Positions 1 through 7,933 of a stretch of DNA of 64,000 nt are shown in pieces; the stretch's first letter is position 1; each line of letters starts with the position of its first letter. The notes beneath the pieces were generated by a model that did not search any database, was not told the origin of the DNA, and worked only from the letters and a program-made list of their open reading frames with translations. Made by a program: the position numbers and the translations under genes. The stretch covers positions 124,001 to 188,000 of the forward strand of contig CAVXYG010000014.1 of NCBI GenBank assembly GCA_963766005.1. Reading direction: 5' to 3'. The stretch comes from CAVXYG01 sp963766005. GTDB lineage: Bacteria; Actinomycetota; Actinomycetes; S36-B12; GCA-2699445.

Positions 1-339
1 CTTGGGTCCCGGGGCGACCGCGCTGTCGAAGGTGGTGCGGGTCCAGATCACGTCGTCCGCGGCGAATCCGAGGCGCTCGGCGGCGGCGTAGGCGACGGCG
101 GCCTCGAACCCTTCGCCCGACGCCGGATCGTCGTTGACGACCCACGGCTCGTAGGCCGGCTCGCCGGTAGCGATCGTGAGGCTGCCGTCGGCCAGCGTCG
201 ACAGCTGCTCCGATGTGCAGGTCGTCTCATCGACGGTGCCGCTGTCCGCGTTGTCCGTGCTGTCGTCCTCCTCGGCGGGGGAGCAGCCGAGGAGCGCAAG
301 GCCGAGCACGGTCGCAGTCACGATCAGGTGTCGCTTCAT
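1..339 (-). CDS. Amino-acid-type ABC transporter substrate-binding lipoprotein (partial)
   Basis: The gene begins at an ATG at 339 and runs off the left edge, so only the first 113 residues are seen. The N-terminus is a lipoprotein signal (MKRHLIVTATVLGLALLGC) with the lipobox LLGC, followed by an acidic linker. From about residue 50 the segments SLTIATGEPAYEPW and GEGFEAAVAYAAAERLGF match the start of family 3 extracellular solute-binding proteins, which bind polar amino acids or related ligands for an ABC importer. Permease and ATPase genes would lie outside the window. Ligand unknown. A purine-rich stretch lies just upstream of the start. Confidence 0.8.
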   Translation of the reverse strand, partial: MKRHLIVTATVLGLALLGCSPAEEDDSTDNADSGTVDETTCTSEQLSTLADGSLTIATGEPAYEPWVVNDDPASGEGFEAAVAYAAAERLGFAADDVIWTRTTFDSAVAPGPK

Positions 340-729
340 GGTGTCCCTTGCCGGTGATGACGGTTGCGCGCAGCCTATCGCGCTCGGCACCGCGGCATGC
401 GGACCTGTCTGGTCGCCAGGGCGGTGGGCCGGTGCGTCCGGAGGCGTCCGGAGGCGTCCCGAGGGTGATGGGGCACCGCCAGCGCGACGCCGACACCGGG
501 CGCCCCGCGAGCATCGGCAGCGCGGCGGTGGCCCGGCTCTCGGCCGCGTCTGCGAGCGGCGAGCCAGCGCCCGCTGCGGCGCGGTGGACAGCTACCGAGC
601 GGACGGTCGGCTGACCTGTTCGCGACACCTGATGGTCGGGGAGCCGTCGGCGGAGCGTGAGATCGGCTGACCGGTGCCGCCCCGTAGGAGCATGATGGCC
701 TCGTGCCCGTTCGACCAAGGGTCGGCCCG
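340..729. other. Divergent intergenic region, no gene recognised
   Basis: This gap separates the divergent binding-protein and HNH nuclease genes and should hold both promoters. It contains a short imperfect reiteration of GCGTCCGGAG near 440-465. The open frames across it have no recognisable protein features. Confidence 0.5.
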
Positions 730-1434
730 ATGCTCGGCGCCCTGCTCTGCGCGCTGGTGGCTTCCGGGTGCTCCGGCGGCCCGGCCGCCGAGCCCGCGCC
801 ACCGCCGACTTCAGCGCCGGCATCGTCCGCTCCGCGATCGCCGAGCCCGACCGCGACGCCGTCGGGCGATGTCGGGGACTCAGGGGTCGTCGCCGAGGCG
901 CGCTCGGTGATCGACTCCCTGCCGGTCAAAGGCCGTGCGCCGAAGACGGGCTACGACCGGGAGCAGCAGTTCGGGTCGGCGTGGATCGATGTCGACGCCA
1001 ACGGCTGCGACACCCGCAACGATGTGCTGCAGCGCGACCTCACCGAGCTGCAGATGCGCGACGACTGCATCGTGGAGCGCGGGCTGCTCGACGACCCGTA
1101 CTCCGGCGACCTCATCAACTTCGTGCGCGGCCCGAACAGCGCCGATGTGCAGATCGACCATGTCGTTGCGCTGTCCAACGCGTGGCAGACCGGGGCGCAG
1201 CAGTTGACGTACCAGGAGCGGGTAGCGTTCGCGAACGACCCGTTGGAGCTGCTGGCCGTCGACGGCCCGCTGAACCAGCAGAAGGGCGCCGGGGACGCGG
1301 CCACGTGGCTGCCGCCGAACCGCGGGTTCTGGTGCGAGTACGTCGCCCTGCAAGTCCTGGTGAAGGACCGGTGGGGTCTGTGGCTGACCCCGCCGGAGAA
1401 GGCGGCGATCGAGGGCATCCTGGACGGCTGCTGA
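730..1434 (+). CDS. Secreted lipoprotein HNH nuclease (GmrSD/DUF1524-type)
   Basis: The protein has 234 residues. The ATG at 730 is chosen over the GTG at 703 because AAGGG sits 9 bases upstream and the lipoprotein signal MLGALLCALVASGC then begins correctly. After a Pro/Ala/Ser-rich linker comes the domain common to actinobacterial secreted HNH endonucleases: GYDREQQFGSAW, the metal/catalytic motif QIDHVVALSNAW, then NDPLELLAVDGPLNQQK and a C-terminal Trp/Cys-rich end. Family members are nonspecific metal-dependent nucleases; an exported, membrane-anchored form would act outside the cell, for example in nutrient scavenging or competition. The neighbours give no further clue. Confidence 0.85.
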   Translation: MLGALLCALVASGCSGGPAAEPAPPPTSAPASSAPRSPSPTATPSGDVGDSGVVAEARSVIDSLPVKGRAPKTGYDREQQFGSAWIDVDANGCDTRNDVLQRDLTELQMRDDCIVERGLLDDPYSGDLINFVRGPNSADVQIDHVVALSNAWQTGAQQLTYQERVAFANDPLELLAVDGPLNQQKGAGDAATWLPPNRGFWCEYVALQVLVKDRWGLWLTPPEKAAIEGILDGC

Positions 1435-1587
1435 CACCACGCCCGGCGGCAGCGCTCGTCGGGGGGTGCTGCGGGTGGTGCGTCGTCAGGCGTCGGGCCC
1501 CGTGCTCGCCCTGCCGACGATCGGGCACGCAACCAGGGTCACGACGATCCCCGCGATGATGCCGCCGCGGTCGACGGAGTCCGGGCC

Positions 1588-1875
1588 TCAGTCGTCGTCG
1601 AACAGGTCCTCGCCGCTGTCGCGCTGCTCGTCGTCGTCGCTGCGGCGGTCGCTGTCGCGCTGCTCGTCGTCGTCGCTGCGGCGGTCGCTGTCGTCGTCCG
1701 TGCTGGGACTCGGCGCCGGGCTCGGTGACGACGTCGCGATCGTGACCGACGGCGCCGGGCTCGGTGCCGTCGTCACAACACTGGCGGGCGAGGTCTGCAG
1801 CGCCGCCGCGTACAGCCCAACGCCGGTCGCGATGGCCGCTGCGGCTACTGCGATCCAGAGCACGATGCGTCTCAT
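1588..1875 (-). CDS. Small membrane-anchored protein with acidic repeat tail
   Basis: About 95 residues; no family recognised. The ATG at 1875 places a membrane segment (RRIVLWIAVAAAAIATGVGLYAAAL) at the N-terminus. A Ser/Pro/Thr-rich stretch follows, then a strongly charged tail made of two identical 12-residue units (SDRRSDDDEQRD) ending GEDLFDDD. An in-frame TTG at 1905 is a weaker alternative start. The topology suggests a single-span protein with an exposed polyampholyte tail. It is transcribed toward the HNH gene and away from the redox operon. Confidence 0.5.
   Translation of the reverse strand: MRRIVLWIAVAAAAIATGVGLYAAALQTSPASVVTTAPSPAPSVTIATSSPSPAPSPSTDDDSDRRSDDDEQRDSDRRSDDDEQRDSGEDLFDDD
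1615..1686. repeat. 36-bp perfect tandem repeat, two copies
   Basis: Positions 1615-1650 and 1651-1686 are identical, and the next few bases begin a third unit. The repeat is in frame (36 = 12 codons) and encodes the duplicated acidic/basic segment of the small membrane protein, so copy-number change would alter tail length without shifting frame. Confidence 0.9.
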
Positions 1876-2008
1876 GGAGTCCACGGTAGGGGCGATGGCA
1901 GACAAGGCGAACCCAGCGCAGCATCAAGGCCGTGGCAAGGATCGCCCGGCGAAGTCTTGACGATCACGGGTGGCGCTGCCTTGCATGGTCGTGCGGGAGC
2001 CTGTGCCT

Positions 2009-2251
2009 ATGAGCAGATCGGCCCGTTCCGCAGCCCACATCGCCTCCCTGGCGCTGGTCCTGGCGACCGGTGCGGCAGGGGGCGCGATTGCCGGCGCGCT
2101 GCCGGTGCCGCGGGAGGCCGCACCCGTGATCGCCCCGGCCGACGAACTGCTGGAGCCGGGGACGGCTGCGCAGGGGGCGCCGTCGCCGGCACCGGCGGCG
2201 CCGCCGACGCACGAGCAGGCGCCCGCTCCCCACGTGTCGAGGTCGTCGTGA
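2009..2251 (+). CDS. Small N-terminally anchored Pro/Ala-rich protein heading the redox operon
   Basis: 80 residues. It starts at the ATG at 2009 and its stop overlaps the GTG of apbE (GTGA at 2248-2251). An N-terminal hydrophobic segment (HIASLALVLATGAAGGAIAGAL) is followed by an Ala/Pro/Glu-rich extracytoplasmic-looking tail with no Cys and no recognisable domain. It carries no visible flavinylation motif (D/N-x-x-S/T-G-A-S/T), so although it sits where an ApbE substrate would be expected, I cannot assign it that role. The overlap with apbE supports translation. Confidence 0.55.
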   Translation: MSRSARSAAHIASLALVLATGAAGGAIAGALPVPREAAPVIAPADELLEPGTAAQGAPSPAPAAPPTHEQAPAPHVSRSS

Positions 2252-3123
2252 CCGCGGTGTCGATGTCGGTGTGGCGCACCGAACTGAGCCTCACCGTCCG
2301 GGCAGCTGTGGACGCCGACCTGCTCGACGCCAGGCTGCGCGGGACCGTCGCCAGGCTCGATGCCGCCGCGAGCAGGTTTCGTGACGACTCCGAGGTCGCT
2401 GAGCTGGCTCGCAAGGCCGGCTCGTGGGTGCCCGTCAGCGATCTGCTGCTGCGCTTGGTGACCACGGCCCTTGCGGTCGCGGAGGCCACCGATGGCTTGG
2501 TGCACCCGGGCTTGGGTGCTCCCCTGGCAGCTGCCGGATACGACGCTTGGGCGGGAGCGCCGCGACCGGGGCTGCGCAGTCGCGAGGTGCTGCCATGGCA
2601 GGAGATCGCGGTGGACCCCGATGGCGCGATCCGCATCCCGCGCGGCATGGTGCTGGATCTGGGTGCCACGGCCAAGGCATGGATGGCTGATGCGCTGGCC
2701 ACGGAGGTGGCCGAGGTGACCGGTGCCGATGTGCTGGCGAACATGGGCGGCGATATCCGCTGCCTCGCCGATCACGAGCCGTGGCCGCTGCTGCTGGACC
2801 CCGAAGTGCTCGGCGTGCCGCCCATGCGGATCGCGCTGTGCAACGCGGGCATCGCCACCAGCGGCAGGGCACGTCGGCAGTGGCCCGGCGGGCACCACAT
2901 CGTGGACGTCCGGACAGGCGTTCCAGCACTGACCCCGTGGTGGAGCGCCGCGGTCGTCGCGGCGGACGCGGTGGGGGCGAACGCCGCGGCCACGGCCGCC
3001 ATCGTCCTCGGCGAGGAAGCCCCGCAGTGGCTGGCCGGGATCGGGCTGACGGCCCGCCTGGTCGCCGAGTCCGGTGCGCAGCACATGGTCGGCCGGTTCG
3101 ACCCGCAGGAGGTGGCGCCATGA
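2248..3123 (+). CDS. apbE: FAD:protein FMN transferase (ApbE family)
   Basis: About 291 residues from the overlapping GTG at 2248 (ATG at 2263 is an alternative). Family landmarks in order: RLDAAASRFRDDSEVAEL, DGLVHPGLGAPLAAAGYD (equivalent of the DPTV/GYD region), VLDLGATAKAWMADALA, NMGGDIRC, IATSGRARR, HHIVDVRTGVPA and ADAVGANAAATAAIVLG near the C-terminus with the metal-binding Asp. ApbE enzymes transfer FMN from FAD onto a Thr/Ser of extracytoplasmic redox proteins, using Mg. No export signal is visible on this protein. Its stop overlaps the next ATG (ATGA), so it is part of a coupled electron-transfer operon. The natural flavin acceptor is not evident in the operon. Confidence 0.88.
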   Translation: MTAVSMSVWRTELSLTVRAAVDADLLDARLRGTVARLDAAASRFRDDSEVAELARKAGSWVPVSDLLLRLVTTALAVAEATDGLVHPGLGAPLAAAGYDAWAGAPRPGLRSREVLPWQEIAVDPDGAIRIPRGMVLDLGATAKAWMADALATEVAEVTGADVLANMGGDIRCLADHEPWPLLLDPEVLGVPPMRIALCNAGIATSGRARRQWPGGHHIVDVRTGVPALTPWWSAAVVAADAVGANAAATAAIVLGEEAPQWLAGIGLTARLVAESGAQHMVGRFDPQEVAP

Positions 3124-3680
3124 CCTGGTTGCTGCTGCGCACCAGCGGTTTCCTGGTGCTCGGGCTGCTCGCGATCGCCGTGTCGCTCGGGATCGCCGGT
3201 CCGGGCATCCGCGACCCGCGGCTCCGGCTGACCACCATCGCGCTGCACCGCACGGCCGCGATCACCGGCACCGGGCTGCTGCTCGTGCATGTGACGGCTG
3301 CAGTCCTGGATGCCTATGTCGCGGTGTCCCTGCCGGCTGTGTTCGTGCCCGGCGTGGCGCAGTGGGAGCCGCTGTGGATCGGCCTGGGTGCGCTGGCCTT
3401 CGACGCAGTCCTGGTGCTGGCCGTGAGCTCGGCGCTGCGCCGTCGATACGCCGGCGCCTGGTGGAACCTCCACGTGATCAGCTACGTGGCCTTCGCCCTG
3501 GCTTGGCTGCATGCCCTCGGTGCGGGCAGCGACGCGTCCGATCCGGTGATGCGATGGCTGGCCGGGGCCTCCGCCCTGGCCGTCGGCGCCGCAGTCCTGG
3601 TGCGGCTGCTCTCGCGCGGCGCGCCGGTGGGGGTCGGGCTGCCGCTCCCTGCGTCCGCGCCGAGGCAGGTGCGGACATGA
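3120..3680 (+). CDS. Ferric-reductase-like haem membrane protein
   Basis: 186 residues with about five hydrophobic segments: LLRTSGFLVLGLLAIAVSLG; one after LHRTAAITGTGLLLVHVTAA; one around WIGLGALAFDAVLVLAVSSA; one around WNLHVISYVAFALAWLHAL; and a C-terminal one. Two His pairs (LHRT with LLVHV, NLHV with WLHAL) sit as expected for bis-His haem ligation in the ferric reductase/NOX-type transmembrane fold. No soluble FAD/NADPH domain is attached, so electrons probably come from the neighbouring flavoprotein and ferredoxin. It overlaps apbE upstream and the RnfC-like gene downstream, each by ATGA. Confidence 0.8.
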   Translation: MTWLLLRTSGFLVLGLLAIAVSLGIAGPGIRDPRLRLTTIALHRTAAITGTGLLLVHVTAAVLDAYVAVSLPAVFVPGVAQWEPLWIGLGALAFDAVLVLAVSSALRRRYAGAWWNLHVISYVAFALAWLHALGAGSDASDPVMRWLAGASALAVGAAVLVRLLSRGAPVGVGLPLPASAPRQVRT

Positions 3681-4816
3681 TCGGCATCCCCGGTCTCGCG
3701 GTCGGGCCGTACCCGGCGGCGCCGAAGCCCAGGCAGCTGCTGCGGCCCGGCACGCTGCTGCTCGCCGGTCCCGGCGACCGGTCCGGCCATCGGCTGTTCT
3801 GGGGCCCTGTGCCCAACCTCGACAGCACTGCGCTCATCGCGGCCACCGAGGGCGTCGTCGGCGCCGGCGGCGCCGAGTTCCCGACCCCGCGCAAGCTGCG
3901 CGCCCTTGCGGGTCAGCGGGTTGCTGCCGTTGTGATCAACGCGATGGAGGGCGAGCCGGCCAGCGCAAAGGACGCCGTGCTGCTCATCCGGGCGCCCCAT
4001 CTGGTCCTCGACGGCGCGGTCACGGTCGCCCGGGCGCTGGGCACCGCGACCGTCGTCGTCCGGGTGGCCGACGGGCTGCTGGCGCAGCTCCTGCGACGGG
4101 CCGTCGCCGAGCGCACCGATGCGCGGTTCCGGATCTCCTTGGGGCCGGAGCAGTTCGTCGCCGGCGAGGCCAGCGCCATCGCGCGGGCGTTGCGGGGCGG
4201 TCCAGCGCTGCCCGACGGCAAGGCCCGGCCGCCGACGATCGGGCGGCGCCGGCCGATCTTCCTCAGCAACGCCGAGACCTACGCCCGGATCGCGGTGGCG
4301 GCGCGCGGAGAGTCCGGTACCAGTGCGCTGGTGACGATCTCCGGTGCGGTGGAGCGCAGCGGAGTGGTCGAGCTGCCCGGCGACGCCAGCCTCGGGGACG
4401 CCCTGGCTGTGGCGGGCGCCGCAGATCCGGTGGTCCTGGTCGCCGGCGGCTGGCACGGGTCCTGGGTGCCGTGGCAGCCGGAGCTGGTCCGCACCCCGCT
4501 GACGCGCGACGGGCTGCGCGACATCGGTGGGCGCTGGGGGGCCGGAGTGCTGATCGTGCTCGGCCGGCAGCCCCACCCGATACACGTCCTGGACGCCGTC
4601 GCCGATGCGCTGGCCGAGCAATCCGCCGGGCAATGCGGGCCCTGCGTGTTCGGCCTGCCCGCCCTCGCCGAGGCGATCCACCGACGGATGGACCCCGGGC
4701 AGCTGGCCGCGGAAGTCACCGGCCGCGGCCTGTGCGCCCATCCAACCGCCGCGGCGGCTGCCCTGTTGTCGGGAGTGGCGGCAGTGCAGGCGCCCTCGAT
4801 GGCGGTCGCGCGATGA
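3677..4816 (+). CDS. RnfC/NuoF-like FMN and Fe-S oxidoreductase subunit
   Basis: 379 residues. The FMN-fold motif GAGGAEFPTPRKL corresponds to the NuoF glycine-rich loop, NAMEGEPASAKD to the NuoF NGDEGEP region, and SNAETYARIA to NNVETL. An SLBB-like stretch follows. The C-terminal iron-sulfur region reads QSAGQCGPC followed by GRGLCAHP, so three of the four usual cluster Cys are present and the first is Ala. Such proteins pass electrons between NAD(P)H or ferredoxin and membrane carriers. Here it probably links the ferredoxin next door with the haem membrane protein. It overlaps both neighbours by 4 bases. Confidence 0.78.
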   Translation: MIGIPGLAVGPYPAAPKPRQLLRPGTLLLAGPGDRSGHRLFWGPVPNLDSTALIAATEGVVGAGGAEFPTPRKLRALAGQRVAAVVINAMEGEPASAKDAVLLIRAPHLVLDGAVTVARALGTATVVVRVADGLLAQLLRRAVAERTDARFRISLGPEQFVAGEASAIARALRGGPALPDGKARPPTIGRRRPIFLSNAETYARIAVAARGESGTSALVTISGAVERSGVVELPGDASLGDALAVAGAADPVVLVAGGWHGSWVPWQPELVRTPLTRDGLRDIGGRWGAGVLIVLGRQPHPIHVLDAVADALAEQSAGQCGPCVFGLPALAEAIHRRMDPGQLAAEVTGRGLCAHPTAAAAALLSGVAAVQAPSMAVAR

Positions 4817-5019
4817 GGATCGAGGTCGACTGGACGCGCTGTGCCGGTCATGGCGTCTGCGCCGCGGCGCTCAGCGAGCTGATCACCCGCGACCGCTGGG
4901 GATTCCCGATCCTTTCCGAAGCCGGCGAGGTCCCGGCGCCCCTCGCGGCTGCGGCACGGACGGCTGCCGCCTCCTGCCCGGCCGTCGCCTTGCGGCTGCG
5001 GACCGACGGGGATCGCTAG
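4813..5019 (+). CDS. Small ferredoxin, 3Fe-4S/4Fe-4S single-cluster type
   Basis: 68 residues. The pattern RCAGHGVC followed by SCP near residue 57 is the C-x2-H-x2-C...CP signature of short actinobacterial ferredoxins, in which the second ligand position is His or another residue, giving a 3Fe-4S or 4Fe-4S cluster. Such proteins often feed cytochromes P450. Here the ATGA overlap with the RnfC-like gene makes that flavoprotein the likely redox partner. The response regulator begins one base after the stop. Confidence 0.85.
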   Translation: MRIEVDWTRCAGHGVCAAALSELITRDRWGFPILSEAGEVPAPLAAAARTAAASCPAVALRLRTDGDR

Positions 5020-5020
5020 G

Positions 5021-5722
5021 GTGAGCCCTGTGGTCCACGTGTTGCTGATCGAGGACGATGCGGGCATCCGCACGGCACTGACCAGGGCGCTGACGGCGCG
5101 CGGCCACGCAGTGGAATCCGCGCCGAACGGTCTGGACGGCCTGCAGCAACTGCTGACCGGGCAACCGGATGTCGTGGTGCTGGACCTGGGTCTGCCCGAC
5201 GTCCCCGGCGAGCGGATCCTCGGCATGATCCGCGCCGTCGATGCGGTCCCCGTCATCGTGGCCACAGCTCGCGACGACGAGGGGCTCATCGTGTCCCTGC
5301 TCGATGCCGGAGCCGACGACTACATCGTCAAGCCGTTCGATCCGGCCCAACTGGAGGCCCGGATCCGTGCTGTGCTGCGACGCTCCGCCGCGCCTGAGGA
5401 TGCGGTGCCGGCGGTGCTCCGTGCGGGAGGGCTTCTGGTGGATCCGGGTCGGCGGGTCGCGGAGATCGACGGCGCCCCGGTGGAGTTGACGCGCCTGGAG
5501 TTCGACCTCCTCGCCTACCTCGCAGCCCGCCCGGGCCGGGTGGTCAGCCGTAAGGAGCTGCTCCGCGACGTGTGGCAGCGCACCGATTCCGCGCGCACGG
5601 TCGATGTGCACCTGTCCTGGCTGCGGCGCAAGCTCGGCGACGATGCGGAGCACCCGCGCTTCCTGCATGTGCATCGCGGGGTCGGCGTGCTGCTGGAGGA
5701 CGCCGCATGGACCGACGACTGA
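5021..5722 (+). CDS. OmpR-family response regulator
   Basis: 233 residues. Receiver domain at residues 5-118: acidic pair EDD near 11-13, phospho-acceptor Asp55 in VVVLDLGLPD, and the conserved Lys in YIVKPFD. The DNA-binding winged helix is C-terminal (LTRLEFDLLAYLAARPGRVVS ... RTVDVHLSWLRRKLG). The GTG at 5021 lies one base after the ferredoxin stop, so it is co-transcribed with the redox genes. It overlaps the kinase gene by 16 bases. The arrangement suggests that the pair controls the redox operon or senses its output; the signal is unknown. Confidence 0.92.
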   Translation: MSPVVHVLLIEDDAGIRTALTRALTARGHAVESAPNGLDGLQQLLTGQPDVVVLDLGLPDVPGERILGMIRAVDAVPVIVATARDDEGLIVSLLDAGADDYIVKPFDPAQLEARIRAVLRRSAAPEDAVPAVLRAGGLLVDPGRRVAEIDGAPVELTRLEFDLLAYLAARPGRVVSRKELLRDVWQRTDSARTVDVHLSWLRRKLGDDAEHPRFLHVHRGVGVLLEDAAWTDD

Positions 5723-6975
5723 TCGCCTTCGGCGTCGCCATCGCCGCCGTTGCGCTGACCGCCATGGTGGTCCCCCTGGCCCTGTCAGCCCGCGATGTCG
5801 TCCAGATCCAGGAGCTCGGCGAGGCGGCGGCGCGCGCTCGCGCGGCGGCGGCGGCGTGGGAGCAGGAATGGCGCCAGGAGCCGGGGTCGCTGCCCGAATC
5901 CGACGCCGAGGACGAGACGTACTTCCTGCCCGGCGGGGGCGTGTCGGGAGCGCCGCCGCGGTCTGATGCTGCCGCGGTGGTGCGGCAGGCGGCGACGGGA
6001 GCGACGGCGACGGCCACGAAGGCCGGTTGGGGCTATGCGGCAAGTCCCGCCTACCTTGCCTCCGGCCTGGAGGGTGTGGTGCTGCTGAGCGTGAGCCCGT
6101 CGGCGATGCAGGAGGATCTGTGGCCCCGGTTGACGGCGATCGGCTTGGTGAGCGCAGCGCTGCTCGGGCTCTCGGCGCTGGCGGCCTGGCGCCTGGCGCG
6201 GCAGACGACCGCGCCCTTGACCGCGCTGACCGCCACGGCCCATGCGGTGGCCGACGGAGACCTGGCCGCGCGGGCCGCGGTGTCGTCCCTGCCGGAGATC
6301 GATCAGGTGGGCCGGGCACTGAATCGGGTCACCGAGCGGGTGCAGGAACTGCTGGCGGAGGATCGGTCGGCCACTGCTGAGCTCGCCCACCAGATGCGGA
6401 CGCCGCTGACCGTGCTCAGCGTCGACATCGACGGCGTGGTCGATGCCACCGTGCGGGAGCGATTGCGCGATGACCTCGATGCGGTCCAGCGCATGGTCGA
6501 CGAGATCATCGACACCGCGCGCCGCCCGGTGCGGGAAGGGCTGAACGCGCGGGCGGACGCGGCGGCGGTCGTGGCGCAGCGAGTCCGGTTCTGGGAGGTC
6601 CTCGCGGAGGATCAGGGCAGGCCGCTGCGGGTCGAGATCGACCCTGGGCCACTGTGGGTGCGGCTCACCGAGCAGGACCTCACGACCGCAGTGGACATCT
6701 TGCTCCAGAACGTGTTCGTCCACACCCCGGAGGGGACGGCCTTCCGGGTCTCGGCGACCGCCGCGTCGGCGGGGTCGGCCGCCTCGACGGGGTCGGTGGC
6801 GGTGACGGTGGCCGACGACGGCGCCGGCTTCTCCCTCGGGGCGCCCGCCGGACCGGGCAGCACCGGACTCGGGCTGTCCATCGCAGCCCGGCTGGCCCGG
6901 GCCTCGGGCGGCAGCCTCGCGGTCGACGCCGGCCACGGCACCGCAGTCACCTTGGAACTCGGGCCGGCGGCGTAG
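5707..6975 (+). CDS. Membrane sensor histidine kinase
   Basis: 422 residues. Transmembrane helix 1 at about 7-28, an extracytoplasmic loop of about 110 residues rich in Ala/Glu, helix 2 at about 142-162, HAMP at about 163-215, and a dimerisation helix with His228 in ELAHQMRTPLTVL. The ATPase domain shows DILLQNVFVH (N box, Asn kept), ADDGAGFSLG (G1) and STGLGLSIAARLARASGG (G2). It forms a two-component pair with the overlapping response regulator. The loop has no Cys cluster or recognised ligand domain, so the stimulus cannot be named. It ends 7 bases before a convergent gene. Confidence 0.92.
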   Translation: MDRRLIAFGVAIAAVALTAMVVPLALSARDVVQIQELGEAAARARAAAAAWEQEWRQEPGSLPESDAEDETYFLPGGGVSGAPPRSDAAAVVRQAATGATATATKAGWGYAASPAYLASGLEGVVLLSVSPSAMQEDLWPRLTAIGLVSAALLGLSALAAWRLARQTTAPLTALTATAHAVADGDLAARAAVSSLPEIDQVGRALNRVTERVQELLAEDRSATAELAHQMRTPLTVLSVDIDGVVDATVRERLRDDLDAVQRMVDEIIDTARRPVREGLNARADAAAVVAQRVRFWEVLAEDQGRPLRVEIDPGPLWVRLTEQDLTTAVDILLQNVFVHTPEGTAFRVSATAASAGSAASTGSVAVTVADDGAGFSLGAPAGPGSTGLGLSIAARLARASGGSLAVDAGHGTAVTLELGPAA

Positions 6976-6982
6976 CCGCGGC

Positions 6983-7894
6983 TCAGCCGTTCCGCTCGGT
7001 GCGCACCACGGCGAAGTCCGCCGTTTCGGGCGACGGGTTGCCGAAGCGGGCGTTGACGACGTAGGTGGCATCGCCGAAGAGCGCCACCGTTGTCGGCACG
7101 TCGAAGGCGGCATTGGCCAGCGTGGTCTGGATCGTGCCGGATGCCAGATCCGGGTTCAGGCTGATCACGGCGATCTGGTTCAGCCGGTTCTGCACCGCGT
7201 ACAGCGTCGTGCCCTGCCGGGTGATGCCGTCGACATTGGGCAGATCCTGACCCAAGTCGATCTGCTCCGCCTCGCCGGTCGCCGGATCCACCGCGAACAG
7301 CGCCTGGGCCCCGGAATGGGCGACGATGAGGCGGCCGTCCTGGCCGGCCTCGATCCCGTTGGCGTTGAACAGACCCACCGACGGAAAGCCGATCATCGGC
7401 AGTTGCCCGGCCGGGCCGCTGGCCGGCAGCGCCCCGCCGGGGCCGAGCGGTACCACCGCCAGCACCGGCGCGAAGGAGTTCGTGGCAACGACGGCGTCCT
7501 TGGTGATGACGAGGTCGTTGATGAAGCCCTCTCCGGCGGAGTAGAGCCCGAGCAGAGCCCCGGTGGTGCCGTCGTAGACGCGAATCTCGCCGGACGGGCC
7601 GCCCGCCACCCAGACCCGGTTCTTGGCGTCCACGGCGATACCGACGGCGGGACCGTTCGCCGAAGCCACCAGGGTCTCCAGCTCCCCGGTGCGCAGGTCG
7701 CCCTTGACGACCGCACCGGTGGCCAGGCTGCCGGCGTAGAAGGTGGCACCCTTGCCGGAGGCGATGCCTTCGGGCTGGAACCCGGTCGGCAGGTCGATGA
7801 TGTCGGGGAACGTCGGGGGCTGGGCCGCCGCGACGGTGGGCAGGGCGACGCCGACGGCGCAGACGGCGGCGATCAGGACGGTGCGAGTGCGCAC
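6983..7894 (-). CDS. Secreted SMP-30/NHL-like beta-propeller protein
   Basis: 303 residues with a cleavable signal peptide (MRTRTVLIAAVCAVGVALPTVAAAQ). The mature part is built of repeated sheets such as GFQPEGIASGKGATFYAGSL, VGIAVDAKNRVWVAGG, GFINDLVITKDAVVATN and NVDGITRQGTTLYAVQNRLN, the pattern of six-bladed propellers of the SMP-30/gluconolactonase/NHL group. Several Asn/Asp residues sit in blade loops as in metal-binding members, but a lactonase activity cannot be inferred. It converges on the histidine kinase gene. Confidence 0.75.
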   Translation of the reverse strand: MRTRTVLIAAVCAVGVALPTVAAAQPPTFPDIIDLPTGFQPEGIASGKGATFYAGSLATGAVVKGDLRTGELETLVASANGPAVGIAVDAKNRVWVAGGPSGEIRVYDGTTGALLGLYSAGEGFINDLVITKDAVVATNSFAPVLAVVPLGPGGALPASGPAGQLPMIGFPSVGLFNANGIEAGQDGRLIVAHSGAQALFAVDPATGEAEQIDLGQDLPNVDGITRQGTTLYAVQNRLNQIAVISLNPDLASGTIQTTLANAAFDVPTTVALFGDATYVVNARFGNPSPETADFAVVRTERNG

Positions 7895-7933
7895 GAGTAC
7901 CTCCGGGTTCGGCGTTCTGGCATTGGCCCGAAC

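Noticed and set aside
1957..2247. Upstream extension of ApbE to 388 residues
   Set aside because: The frame before 2248 is the shadow of the small anchored protein, which has a better start and overlaps apbE by GTGA.
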